Origin: Aquitalea magnusonii
Lineage (GTDB): Bacteria; Pseudomonadota; Gammaproteobacteria; Burkholderiales; Chromobacteriaceae
Reading direction: 5' to 3'
Length of the DNA: 64,000 bases
Assembly (NCBI RefSeq): GCF_003202035.1
Contig: NZ_QJKC01000003.1
Coordinates: 186,001-250,000 of the forward strand
Positions 47,544 to 55,718 of this stretch are shown one piece after another. Position 1 is the stretch's first letter. Every line of letters begins with the position of its first letter. The notes under the pieces were generated by a model. It was given only the letters and a program-made list of their open reading frames with translations, ran no database searches and was not told the DNA's origin. The position numbers were made by a program, and so were the translations under genes.

Positions 47544-48449
47544 ATGCCTAGCCGCCACCCTTTGCATCAGCGTTACCCCGGCCTGCCCGACCTGTTGCTG
47601 CTGCTGGTGGCCATGGTGTGGGGCAGCAGTTATGGGCTGGCCAAGCAGGCGCTGCAGTTTTATCCGGTGCTGGGCGTGCTGGCCCTGCGCTTCGGCCTGA
47701 GCTTCCTGCTGTTGCTGCCCACCCAGCGCGCCCTGGCCGACCCTGCCGTCCGCCGCGCCACCCTGGGCGCAGCGCTGCCGCTGGGGCTGGGCTTGCTGGC
47801 GATTTTCCTGTGCGAGACCTATGGCATCGCCCATACCACGGCGGCCAATGCCGCCTTTCTGATCAGCCTGTGCCTGGTGCTGACGCCTTTTGCCGAATGG
47901 CTGCTGCTGGGGCAACAGCCCACCACGGATGCGCTGCTGGCGGCAGCGGCCGCACTCTGCGGTGCCTGGCTGCTGAGCGGTGCCACTCATTTGCAGTTGA
48001 ACAGCGGTGATCTGCTGATCCTGCTGGCCGCCGTTCTGCGTGCAGTCGTGACCAGCCTGACCCGCAAGCTGACCGCAGACCGGCCGGTGGCCACGCTGGC
48101 GCTGACCGGCCTGCAAGGGCTGCTGATCTGCCTGGGCTGCCTGCTGCTGGCCGGCCTGAATGGCGGTCTGCCCGCCCTGCCGCGGCAGCCGGCATTCTGG
48201 GGCGATATCCTGTTTCTAGTCTTGTTGTGCACCCTGTTTGCCTTTTTCGCCATGAACTACGCGCTGCGTCACAGCAGTGCTACCCGTGTGGCCCTGCTGA
48301 CTGGCAGCGAGCCGGTGTTCGGTGCACTGTTTGCCGTGCTGTGGCTGGGCGAAACGCTGAGCGCCAGCAGCTGGCTGGGTGGTTTGCTGATGGTAGCCGC
48401 CAGCCTGTGGGCGGTACGGCCGGGCAGATTGCAAACGGCCACCGCCTGA
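47544..48449 (+). CDS. EamA-family (DMT superfamily) transporter
   Basis: A 301-residue inner-membrane protein with ten hydrophobic segments in two EamA repeats; the first opens LLLLLVAMVWGSSYGLAKQAL and the second ends ALLTGSEPVFGALFAVLWLGETLS, both typical. Family members export amino acids or metabolites, or import small solutes; the substrate is not predictable. The divergent LysR gene probably regulates it. The start has only a weak ribosome-binding site. Confidence 0.88.
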   Translation: MPSRHPLHQRYPGLPDLLLLLVAMVWGSSYGLAKQALQFYPVLGVLALRFGLSFLLLLPTQRALADPAVRRATLGAALPLGLGLLAIFLCETYGIAHTTAANAAFLISLCLVLTPFAEWLLLGQQPTTDALLAAAAALCGAWLLSGATHLQLNSGDLLILLAAVLRAVVTSLTRKLTADRPVATLALTGLQGLLICLGCLLLAGLNGGLPALPRQPAFWGDILFLVLLCTLFAFFAMNYALRHSSATRVALLTGSEPVFGALFAVLWLGETLSASSWLGGLLMVAASLWAVRPGRLQTATA

Positions 48450-48524
48450 ATGCCGCCGCGCTGATTCGCCTGGGCGGATGGCGGCTTGCTATCATTGGAC
48501 TACCTGTCCCTTGTCCCCGACCCC

Positions 48525-49541
48525 ATGCGCCAGCCTCTGCGACCACACCCGCTCCTTGCCGTCCCCGACTTCCGCAATCTGGGGGTGATGCTGCGCATCC
48601 TGCTGTCACTCAATCTGCTGCTGTTATGCAGCGCGGTTTTCCTGCCGGATGGCGATACGCTGACCCTGCGCATCCTGAGCCGGGCCAGCTGGGTGGAGCC
48701 GTCACTGCTGCTGAGCCTGGGCCTGCTGGCCCTGCTGTCGCCCTGGCTGGCCCGGCAGCGGCGCGGCAGCTGGCTGGTGCTGGCCCTGTGCATGGCCTGC
48801 GTGCTGGTGCAGGACAGATTGCTCAATCCGCTGGAGCTGCCGCGGCTGGACCGCCCGCTGCTGGCCGCACTGCTGGCCTGGCTGCTGCTGCATTACTTCA
48901 GCCTGCGCCAGCGCGCACTGTCGCCGGCGCTGGGCGAGGCCAGGCTGGCGGCGCTGCAGGCGCGCATTCGCCCGCACTTCCTGTTCAATAGCCTGAATGC
49001 CGCCATTGCCCTGATCCGCTCGCGGCCGGAAAAGGCGGAAATGGTGCTGGAAAACCTGGCCGACCTGTTTCGCGCGCAGATGGCCGACCCCGGCCATGCC
49101 TCCAGCCTGGAGCGGGAAATCGAACTGGCCAGGATGTATCTGGCCATCGAAAGCGAGCGGCTGGGGCAGCGCCTGAACGTGGTATGGGACATCCAGGCCG
49201 CGCTGGATGCCAGCCTGCCGCCGCTACTGTTGCAACCGCTGGTGGAAAACGCCGTGCACCATGGCGTGGAGCGCTGCGGCGCGGGTGGCGAGATCCGCAT
49301 CCGTGCCCAGCTGAAAAGCGGCCAGCTGTTGCTGAGCGTCAGCAATCCGCTGGCTGCTGAAGCTGGCGAACCGCATCGTGGCAACCGCATTGCGCTGGAC
49401 AATCTGCGCGAACGGCTGGAGCTGTTTTACGATGCCGAGGCCTCCTTGCAGGTAGCCGCCGCCGACGGCCAGTACCACACGCTGATCCGCCTGCCCTATC
49501 GCCCGCTGTCGCGCCAGCAACAATCCGCACTGCTGCACTGA
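48525..49541 (+). CDS. AlgZ/LytS-type sensor histidine kinase
   Basis: A 338-residue membrane kinase with about four hydrophobic segments in the first 130 residues and a HisKA_7TM-less His_kinase domain: ARIRPHFLFNSLNAAIALIRSRPEKAEM carries the phosphorylated histidine of this class, and LLLQPLVENAVHHGVE is the N box. It resembles AlgZ (FimS), which in Pseudomonas sits between argH and algR-hemC. No response-regulator gene follows here. I used ATG 48525; a TTG at 48486 would extend it by 13 residues, and neither has a strong ribosome-binding site. Confidence 0.85.
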   Translation: MRQPLRPHPLLAVPDFRNLGVMLRILLSLNLLLLCSAVFLPDGDTLTLRILSRASWVEPSLLLSLGLLALLSPWLARQRRGSWLVLALCMACVLVQDRLLNPLELPRLDRPLLAALLAWLLLHYFSLRQRALSPALGEARLAALQARIRPHFLFNSLNAAIALIRSRPEKAEMVLENLADLFRAQMADPGHASSLEREIELARMYLAIESERLGQRLNVVWDIQAALDASLPPLLLQPLVENAVHHGVERCGAGGEIRIRAQLKSGQLLLSVSNPLAAEAGEPHRGNRIALDNLRERLELFYDAEASLQVAAADGQYHTLIRLPYRPLSRQQQSALLH

Positions 49542-49561
49542 ACACCACCAAGGGAGCCACC

Positions 49562-50143
49562 ATGGGTAAAAACCGCCTGGAAGCCTTCAGCGATGGCGTG
49601 ATCGCCATCATCATCACCATCATGGTGCTGGAACTGAAAGTCCCGCACGACACCAGCCTGACAGCACTGAGCGCCTTGTGGCCGGTCTTCCTCAGCTATG
49701 TGCTGAGCTTTGTCTATGTCGGCATCTACTGGAACAATCACCACCATTTCTACCATGTGGTGCGCCAGGTGGACGGGCGCGTGCTGTGGGCCAATCTGCA
49801 TTTGCTGTTCTGGCTGTCGCTGCTGCCCTTTGTCACGGGCTGGATGGGGGAAAACCACATGGCTGCCGTGCCGGTGGCCCTGTACGGCGTGGTGCTGCTG
49901 ATGTCCGCGCTGGCCTGGTATCTGATGCAGCGCGCCCTGCTGTGTGTGGCGGGCAACCGCGAGGTGATGGGCCGGGCCCTGGGCACCGACCTGAAAGGCA
50001 GGCTGTCGCCCCTGTTCTACCTGGCCGGCATCGGGCTGTCGTTTTACCAAAGCTGGCTGGGTGCGGCCATCTACGGCCTGATGGCGCTGTGGTGGCTGGT
50101 ACCGGACCAGCGCATGGAACAGGCGGCGCGGGCGCAACATTGA
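49562..50143 (+). CDS. TMEM175-family (DUF1211) potassium-channel-like membrane protein
   Basis: A 193-residue protein with six hydrophobic segments. The first carries the family signature RLEAFSDGVIAIIITIMVLEL (read in segments), including FSDG, which forms the pore region in bacterial TMEM175 channels, and the histidine-rich WNNHHHFYH follows the second segment. Potassium conduction is known for relatives. AAGGGAGCC precedes the start. It begins 20 bp after the AlgZ-like kinase gene and may share its transcript. Confidence 0.88.
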   Translation: MGKNRLEAFSDGVIAIIITIMVLELKVPHDTSLTALSALWPVFLSYVLSFVYVGIYWNNHHHFYHVVRQVDGRVLWANLHLLFWLSLLPFVTGWMGENHMAAVPVALYGVVLLMSALAWYLMQRALLCVAGNREVMGRALGTDLKGRLSPLFYLAGIGLSFYQSWLGAAIYGLMALWWLVPDQRMEQAARAQH

Positions 50144-50264
50144 TCTGGTCAGCCTGGATTCGCTGGGCCTGCAACGCATCGATTTCATCAGGATCGATGG
50201 GGAAGGCATGGATGCCCTGATCCCGCACCTGAAAAAAGAAGACGGCCGCCTGCTACTGGTGTAA
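50136..50264 (+). pseudogene. C-terminal remnant of an FkbM-type methyltransferase
   Basis: An open frame of 42 codons ending in TAA overlaps the last bases of the TMEM175 gene. It reads NIDLVSLDSLGLQRIDFIRI then DGEGMDALIPHLKKEDGRLL. The SLDSL...RIDFIxIDxEG pattern is the substrate/SAM-side motif of FkbM methyltransferases (normally LDSL...IDFIKIDVEG). There is no start codon in frame and nothing resembling the SAM-binding part upstream, so I take it as a decayed fragment. The next 11 bp lead to the neighbouring minus-strand gene. Confidence 0.5.
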
Positions 50265-50275
50265 CCCCTGCGCCG

Positions 50276-52228
50276 CTAGAGCTGCCAGGCCAGCCGGGTG
50301 GCTTCATAGATGGCTTCTTCGGCGGTGCGCGGTGCCAGACAGTCACCAATGGCATGGATAGGCAAGGGCAAGCCTGCCAGCTGCTGGCGCAGGCCATCCT
50401 CCGGCTGCAAGGGCTGGCACAGCACCAGCGTGTCCACCCCCTCGCACAGCATGGCTTCCTCGCTGGCGGTGTGTTGCAGATAGACGGTGTCATCGTCCAC
50501 GCCATACAGCCGGGCGTAGGGAATGATCGTCACCTGCAGCCGGTGCAGCTGGGCCGCCAGCTGGTCGCGCACATACATTTGCAGCGCCTGCCCCATATGG
50601 GTGGCATTGACCGCCAGCGTGACCCGGTGCCCGCTCTGCGCCAGCCGGATCGCCAGCCCCGGCCCGACCCAGTCGGCACGCCAGTCCGCCACCACCACCC
50701 GGCTGCCCGGCCGTGCGCCCTGCAGCACCGCCCAGCCATCCAGCAGCTGCAGGTCACCGCTGATGTCCAGCCGTGGCGGCGCAGGGCGGGCACCGGTGGC
50801 CAGGATCAACAGCTCGGCCTCCTGCTGCTGCACCAGCGCCCGGTCCACCGTCTGGCCCAGCACCACCTGCACGCCCGCCTGTTGCAACTCGTAGTGCAGA
50901 TTGGTGAGCAGGCCGCCAAACTCGGCCCGGCCCGGCAGCTGCTGCGCCAGCAGCACCTGGCCGCCCAGCTGGCTGGCCGCTTCGTATAGCGTCACCCGAT
51001 GGCCGCGCTGCGCGGCAATCACCGCCGCCTTCATCCCGGCCGGCCCCCCGCCCACCACCAGCACCCGCCGCGCGCTGCTGGCCGGAGTCAGCTGGCCGAA
51101 TTGCAGCTCGCGCCCGGATACCGGGTTCTGGATGCAGGAAATCGGCAGGCCACGGTGAAAACGCCCGATGCAAGCCTGATTGCAGCCAATGCAGGCACGA
51201 ACGGCATCCGCCTGGTCTTGCGCCACCTTGTTGGGTAGTTCCGGGTCGCAGATCAGCGCCCGTGTCATGCCACAGGCATCCACCACGCCGGCGGCCAGCA
51301 ATTGTTCCGCCTCCTGCGGCTGATTGATACGGCCGGCCAGCAGCAGCGGAATGTCCAGCTGGCGACGGAAGCGCTCGGCCTGCCCGGCCAGGTAGGCCGC
51401 CGGATAGGCCATGGGCGGGGCAATATGCACGGCGCCGCCCAGCGTGGCCGAGGTGCCGGCCACCAGGCTGACATAATCCAGCGCCGGCTGCATGGCCACG
51501 CAGGCCGCCAGTGCCTCGTCTTCCGTCAGCCCCTCGGCATCGCATTCGCCGGCGGAAATGCGCAGGCCCACCACGCAGTCCGGGTCCACCGCCGCGCGGA
51601 TCGCCGCCGCCACTTCCTGCAAAAAGCGCAGCCGGGCCGCGGCATCACCGCCATAGCCATCGCTGCGCTGGTTGAGCCGCGGATTGAGAAACTGTGCCGG
51701 CAGATAACCATGGCTGGCCACGATCTCCACCCCGTCCACGCCGGCCGCGCGAATACGGCGCGCGGCCGCGGCATAGCCGGCCACGATTTCAGCGATTTGC
51801 GCCGTACTCAGCGCGCGCGCCACCACATGAAAACGCTCGCTGGCACAGCGCGAGGCGGAATAGGCCACCGCCTGCATGCCGTCGGCGGTTTCCATGATTT
51901 CACTGCCGGGATGAAACAGCTGGGCAAACACCCTGGCGCCGGCGGCCTGCACGGCCGTGGCCAGTGCCCGATAGCCGGCTATGCAGCCATCGTCGGTGGC
52001 CATCAGGGCATGCGAGGTGTAACGCGCACTCTCATGCACGCCGGATACCTGCAGCACGATCAGGCCGACACCGCCCTGTGCCCGCGCCTGATGATAGGCA
52101 ATCAATTCCGGGCTGACCTGGCAGTCGACCGGCAGCACGGTATCGTGCCCGGTGGATACGATGCGGTTGCGCAAGGTCACGCTGCCGATCTGCAACGGTG
52201 ACAGCAAATGGGGAAAACGTGTGGACAT
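50276..52228 (-). CDS. Old-yellow-enzyme/FAD two-domain oxidoreductase (2,4-dienoyl-CoA reductase-like)
   Basis: A 650-residue enzyme. The N-terminal half is an FMN-binding OYE barrel (RNRIVSTGHDTVLP, HGYLPAQFLNPRLNQRSDGYGG). A [4Fe-4S] site follows with cysteine spacing C-x2-C-x3-C-x11-C near residue 335, then a FAD/NAD domain with VLVVGGGPAGMKAAVIAAQRGH. This layout is shared by dienoyl-CoA reductase, trimethylamine dehydrogenase and dimethylglycine/betaine demethylases, so the substrate is open. ATG 52228 has GGAG at 6 bp. It follows the cytochrome c gene by 186 bp on the same strand. Confidence 0.88.
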   Translation of the reverse strand: MSTRFPHLLSPLQIGSVTLRNRIVSTGHDTVLPVDCQVSPELIAYHQARAQGGVGLIVLQVSGVHESARYTSHALMATDDGCIAGYRALATAVQAAGARVFAQLFHPGSEIMETADGMQAVAYSASRCASERFHVVARALSTAQIAEIVAGYAAAARRIRAAGVDGVEIVASHGYLPAQFLNPRLNQRSDGYGGDAAARLRFLQEVAAAIRAAVDPDCVVGLRISAGECDAEGLTEDEALAACVAMQPALDYVSLVAGTSATLGGAVHIAPPMAYPAAYLAGQAERFRRQLDIPLLLAGRINQPQEAEQLLAAGVVDACGMTRALICDPELPNKVAQDQADAVRACIGCNQACIGRFHRGLPISCIQNPVSGRELQFGQLTPASSARRVLVVGGGPAGMKAAVIAAQRGHRVTLYEAASQLGGQVLLAQQLPGRAEFGGLLTNLHYELQQAGVQVVLGQTVDRALVQQQEAELLILATGARPAPPRLDISGDLQLLDGWAVLQGARPGSRVVVADWRADWVGPGLAIRLAQSGHRVTLAVNATHMGQALQMYVRDQLAAQLHRLQVTIIPYARLYGVDDDTVYLQHTASEEAMLCEGVDTLVLCQPLQPEDGLRQQLAGLPLPIHAIGDCLAPRTAEEAIYEATRLAWQL

Positions 52229-52368
52229 GGCAGCTCCGTGTGGGTGAGGGGTCATCACGATCAGGGTCTGCCGATGGTTGGGGCAAGCGCCCGGCTTGAC
52301 TGCTGGCCCTTGGTGCTGGCCTGTACCACCTTACAGTGTCTTGCCGGCGCGCCAAGGGCGGGCCGGAC

Positions 52369-52403
52369 AGGCGCGCTCCGCCAGCCGCTGACGGAGCGCG
52401 CCT
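52369..52403 (-). other. Strong hairpin downstream of the cytochrome c gene
   Basis: Perfect 12-bp arms AGGCGCGCTCCG / CGGAGCGCGCCT around an 11-nt loop, 12 bp beyond the cytochrome c stop. There is no T-run on either strand, so it may stabilise the upstream mRNA or cause pausing; it is not a standard terminator. Confidence 0.5.
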
Positions 52404-52414
52404 GCTGCTCCTGC

Positions 52415-52759
52415 TTATTTCAGCGTGGCCAGGTAATTGACGATGGCGGTGCGCTGCCCGGCATCGGGCACGCCGGGAAATGGCATGGTATTACCCGGCA
52501 CCGCTTGCTGCGGGTTGGCCAGATAAGCCGCCAGACTGGTTTTGTCCCAGGGTTTGCCGTAGGTCTTCATCGCCCGGCTGTAACGGAAACCGGGATAACT
52601 GCCGGCTTTGCGGCCCATGATGCCTTTCAGGCTGGGGCCGACACCATTGCTGCCATTCACGCTGTGACAGGCGGCACACTGGGCAAAAGCGGCGGGGGCT
52701 GGGGCGGCGGCAAGCGCCGGCAGGGGCAGCAAGGCAGCAGCAAATAACAGAGTACGCAT
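52415..52759 (-). CDS. Small periplasmic monoheme cytochrome c (class I)
   Basis: A 114-residue protein with a signal peptide ending near ALAAA, one heme site CAACH at residues 28-32, and a methionine ligand in NTMPFPGVPD near residue 86. GPSLKGIMGRKAG and the WDKTSLAAYLANP helix are typical of cytochrome c2/c550-like proteins. AAAGGAG before ATG 52759 is an excellent ribosome-binding site. It lies 54 bp after the GMC dehydrogenase gene, so it is probably its electron acceptor. Classical gluconate dehydrogenases use a triheme subunit about four times this size. Confidence 0.92.
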   Translation of the reverse strand: MRTLLFAAALLPLPALAAAPAPAAFAQCAACHSVNGSNGVGPSLKGIMGRKAGSYPGFRYSRAMKTYGKPWDKTSLAAYLANPQQAVPGNTMPFPGVPDAGQRTAIVNYLATLK

Positions 52760-52813
52760 GGGAATCTCCTTTGGGGGTGGACAAGGCCGCACCATGCGGG
52801 CGGCCCGATTGCA

Positions 52814-54571
52814 TTACAGACGGCCGGGAGCCTGCAGATAGCGCAGCAGGTCATCCCCCAGCCGCAAGGCCAGTGCAGCCAAGGGGCCGGTGGGGTTGTA
52901 GCCGGAGTTGTGGGGATAGACCGAGGCGCCCACCACAAACAGGTTGTGGGCATCCCAATGCTGCAGATGCGGTGACACCACGCTGTCATGGGGTGTTTCA
53001 CCCATGATGGTGCCGCCGACGATGTGGGTGGTCTGATAGATGCGGCTGTCAAACGGGACCACCAGGCCTTGCAGGCTGCCCACCTTGTCCGCACCGCAGT
53101 GCCGGGCGATCTCCATCATCTTGCCGCTGACAAACTGCGCCATCTTTTGCTCGTTGGCGCGGAAATCGAAAGTCATGCGGACCAGCGGCCGGCCATAGAC
53201 ATCGCGATAGGTCGGGTCCAGGCTGAGATAGTTGCCCCGGTGCGGATAGCAGCTGCCCTCGACACCCAGCGACATGGAGTGGGCATACCAGTCGGCATTG
53301 GCCTGCTTCCACGCCGTCCCCCAGCGCGGGGTGCCATCCGGCACCCGTCGTCCCTTGATGGGACGGCCACTGAACTGGTAAGCCTGAATGGTGCCGCCAC
53401 CCAGAAAGCCCAGGCCAGTGTGGTCGAAATTATCGTTATTGAAATCGTCGATCAGGATCTGGGTACTGCCGCTGGCCAGGAAGGGATTGAACCATTTGTC
53501 CTTGAAGAACAGGTCTACCCCGGTATTCACCTGATAGCAGAAGTTCTTGCCCACCACGCCGGTATTGCTCACCGGGTCGTAGGGCGTGCCGATCTTGCTA
53601 TGCAGCAGCAGCTGGGCATTGCTCATGGTAAAGGCGGCCAGCACGATGACCTCGGCCGGCTGTTCGTATTCTTCCCCGGTCAGCAAGTCCAGGCAGTGCA
53701 CCGCCGTGGCCCGCTTGCCCTGTGCGTCGTAACGCAGGCCCAGCACCTGGGTATTGAGCCTTACTTCAAAGCTCTTGCGCTGGCGCAGCATGGGGTAGAG
53801 CAAGACCTGGGGCGAGCCCTTGGCATTGGCCTCGCAGATAAAGCGTTCGCAATGGCCGCAATACTGGCACTGCCCCAATTTTTGCCCGTCCGGATTGGTA
53901 TAGGCGCCGGAGGAGTTGGCCGCCGCCTGGGGGAAGGCATGGTAGCCCAGCTTGTCACAGGCCTGCTTGAACACCAGCCCGGATTCCAGCACATGCAGCG
54001 GCGCCTGGGGATAGGGTCCGCTGCGCGGTGCTTCGAAGGGATTGCCGCCCGGCAGCTTTTTGCCATCGATATTGCCCGCCTGACCGGATACCCCGAACAG
54101 CTTTTCAAACAGGTCGTGGTAAGGCTCCATCTCGGCATAGGTCACCCCCCAGTCCTGCAAGGGCATGTCGGCCGGAATGGCCTGCTTGCCATAGCGCCGC
54201 TCATAATGGCTGCGCAGCTGCGGGTCGTACTCGGCCCAGCGCCACAAATGGCCGTTCCAGTGATTACCGGCACCGCCCAGCCCCTGTCCCGGCAGGAAGG
54301 ACTCCATCCAGCGCACCGGCAGTGCGGTCTGATTATGCTGATGACGCAGGGTGTAGGTTTCGCGCGACCAGTCCTGGATCAGCCCCTGGCGCACCGCCCA
54401 GCGCAATTCGTCACGCTGGTTGGGCAGGCTGGATTCCGGGCCCTTGCTGTGATCGCCACCACGTTCCAGCACCAGTACCTCGCATCCTTTGGCGGTCAGC
54501 TGGCGGGCGATCAGACCGGCGGTGAGGCCGCCGCCCACAATCACCACGGTTTTGCTTGCTCGTTGTTTCAT
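52814..54571 (-). CDS. GMC oxidoreductase, flavoprotein subunit of a sugar/sugar-acid dehydrogenase
   Basis: A 585-residue FAD enzyme. The N-terminal dinucleotide motif is VVIVGGGLTAGLIARQL and a GLGGAGNHWNGH segment matches the second GMC signature. A cysteine group C235-x2-C238-x2-C241-x4-C246 recalls the iron-sulfur ligands of bacterial FAD-dependent glucose and gluconate dehydrogenases. The C-terminal active-site region has THIVGGTIMG and NSGYNPTGPLAALALRLGD. It has no signal peptide and would travel with the Tat-exported small subunit encoded just upstream. AAGGGAG precedes ATG 54571. The oxidised substrate is unknown. Confidence 0.88.
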   Translation of the reverse strand: MKQRASKTVVIVGGGLTAGLIARQLTAKGCEVLVLERGGDHSKGPESSLPNQRDELRWAVRQGLIQDWSRETYTLRHQHNQTALPVRWMESFLPGQGLGGAGNHWNGHLWRWAEYDPQLRSHYERRYGKQAIPADMPLQDWGVTYAEMEPYHDLFEKLFGVSGQAGNIDGKKLPGGNPFEAPRSGPYPQAPLHVLESGLVFKQACDKLGYHAFPQAAANSSGAYTNPDGQKLGQCQYCGHCERFICEANAKGSPQVLLYPMLRQRKSFEVRLNTQVLGLRYDAQGKRATAVHCLDLLTGEEYEQPAEVIVLAAFTMSNAQLLLHSKIGTPYDPVSNTGVVGKNFCYQVNTGVDLFFKDKWFNPFLASGSTQILIDDFNNDNFDHTGLGFLGGGTIQAYQFSGRPIKGRRVPDGTPRWGTAWKQANADWYAHSMSLGVEGSCYPHRGNYLSLDPTYRDVYGRPLVRMTFDFRANEQKMAQFVSGKMMEIARHCGADKVGSLQGLVVPFDSRIYQTTHIVGGTIMGETPHDSVVSPHLQHWDAHNLFVVGASVYPHNSGYNPTGPLAALALRLGDDLLRYLQAPGRL

Positions 54572-54581
54572 ACCGGCTCCC

Positions 54582-55358
54582 TTAGCTGAAATCCGCAATC
54601 GATTTGGGGGTGGCACGCCCTGGGTAGGGTTTGCCCAGATAATTCACCACATCCAGTGCATGGGTGGCCGGCAGGCCGGGGTAGCCGATCATCTTCCAGA
54701 ACACCATGCCGACATTGCCGCCGTACAGCGGGTCGGCATAACAGGCTTCGCAAAATAGCGGATACACCAGGCTGTTAAACCATTCGCCCAGGTCCAGCTG
54801 CTCGCCCTGAATCTGGCCGGCGGCCAGTTGCTGCAAAAAGGCATTGCCCTGCTCAGGGCTGAGCGCATCAAACAACTGGCCATGCAGCCGCTGTGCAGCA
54901 CGGTCAGCTTCTGCTATGCCCGTCTTGAAATACTGCTGTGGGGTGAGCGGCAACTGCGGGCCGCACTGCACCGCACCTTGCAGGAACGGCCCTGCCGCAT
55001 AGCGCCGTGCCCCCTGGCCAAAACTGCCGGCCAACTGGCGGTCGATATAAATGGCCAGCCCGCAATCCACGCCATTGGGGGTATGGGCATCAGCCGGACA
55101 CATGATGTTGAGCATGCTTTCGACAAAAGCGGCCTCGTCCGGGCCAAAGCTTTCATAGCCATAGACGGTGTTGATCACCGGGGCCTTGGTCGTGGCCGCC
55201 GCGGCATCCGGGGCCTGCAGCAGCAGGGCCGCCGCCGTGCCACCGGCAAGGGCCTGACCGAGGGGCAGGCTGCCGGATGCAGCCGCCAGCTGTTTGAGGA
55301 AAACCCGGCGCGAGGCGGTGGCCGGAGCGGAGGAAGGAGAATCGACAGAATGGGGCAT
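54582..55358 (-). CDS. Gluconate 2-dehydrogenase subunit 3-like protein with Tat signal
   Basis: A 258-residue partner subunit. The twin-arginine signal reads ASRRVFLKQLAAASG at about residues 17-31, so the folded complex can be exported with its FAD partner. The rest matches the gluconate 2-dehydrogenase subunit 3 family (LNIMCPADAHTPNGVDCGLAIYIDRQLAG in segments, MVFWKMIGYPGLP). CAGGAG lies 6 bp before ATG 55358. It is the first gene of the set and is 10 bp before the GMC gene. Confidence 0.88.
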   Translation of the reverse strand: MPHSVDSPSSAPATASRRVFLKQLAAASGSLPLGQALAGGTAAALLLQAPDAAAATTKAPVINTVYGYESFGPDEAAFVESMLNIMCPADAHTPNGVDCGLAIYIDRQLAGSFGQGARRYAAGPFLQGAVQCGPQLPLTPQQYFKTGIAEADRAAQRLHGQLFDALSPEQGNAFLQQLAAGQIQGEQLDLGEWFNSLVYPLFCEACYADPLYGGNVGMVFWKMIGYPGLPATHALDVVNYLGKPYPGRATPKSIADFS

Positions 55359-55718
55359 CACAAACTCCTGGAGCGGTCTGTAGCAATGGGAGCCCTCCGT
55401 CCGGCAGAGGTCCGACCGGAGTGGCTGGATGGAGAATGATTCCCGGCAACAGGCAAAAACAAGGGGCTGAAGGAGGTCGCCAGTGGAAAAGGAAATTTCT
55501 CTGGCTCAAGGGAAAAAATGACGCAAAACAAATAATTCTTCGGCAGCTAACTCCGGAAAACAGGCGGGGACAAAGCAGTGCGGCAAAGGCAAAGATGCAA
55601 AACAGTAACTTCGGCTTGTAGCAGACAGCCCATCTCACCCAAAACCTGCTGGCTGCATAGCGCGGTTACTACAGTTATTCCACTCCTTCCGACCAGCCCA
55701 ACCTTGGAGAAGCCCACC
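55359..55718. other. 360-bp divergent intergenic region between the dehydrogenase set and pyruvate oxidase
   Basis: It should contain both divergent promoters. I find no convincing reading frame and no operator or -35/-10 pair that I can defend. It is purine- and A-rich compared with its surroundings. Confidence 0.6.

Noticed and set aside
55660-55680. Half-site like the HexR box (GGTTACTACA) upstream of pyruvate oxidase
   Set aside because: Only one arm is present and symmetry is missing.
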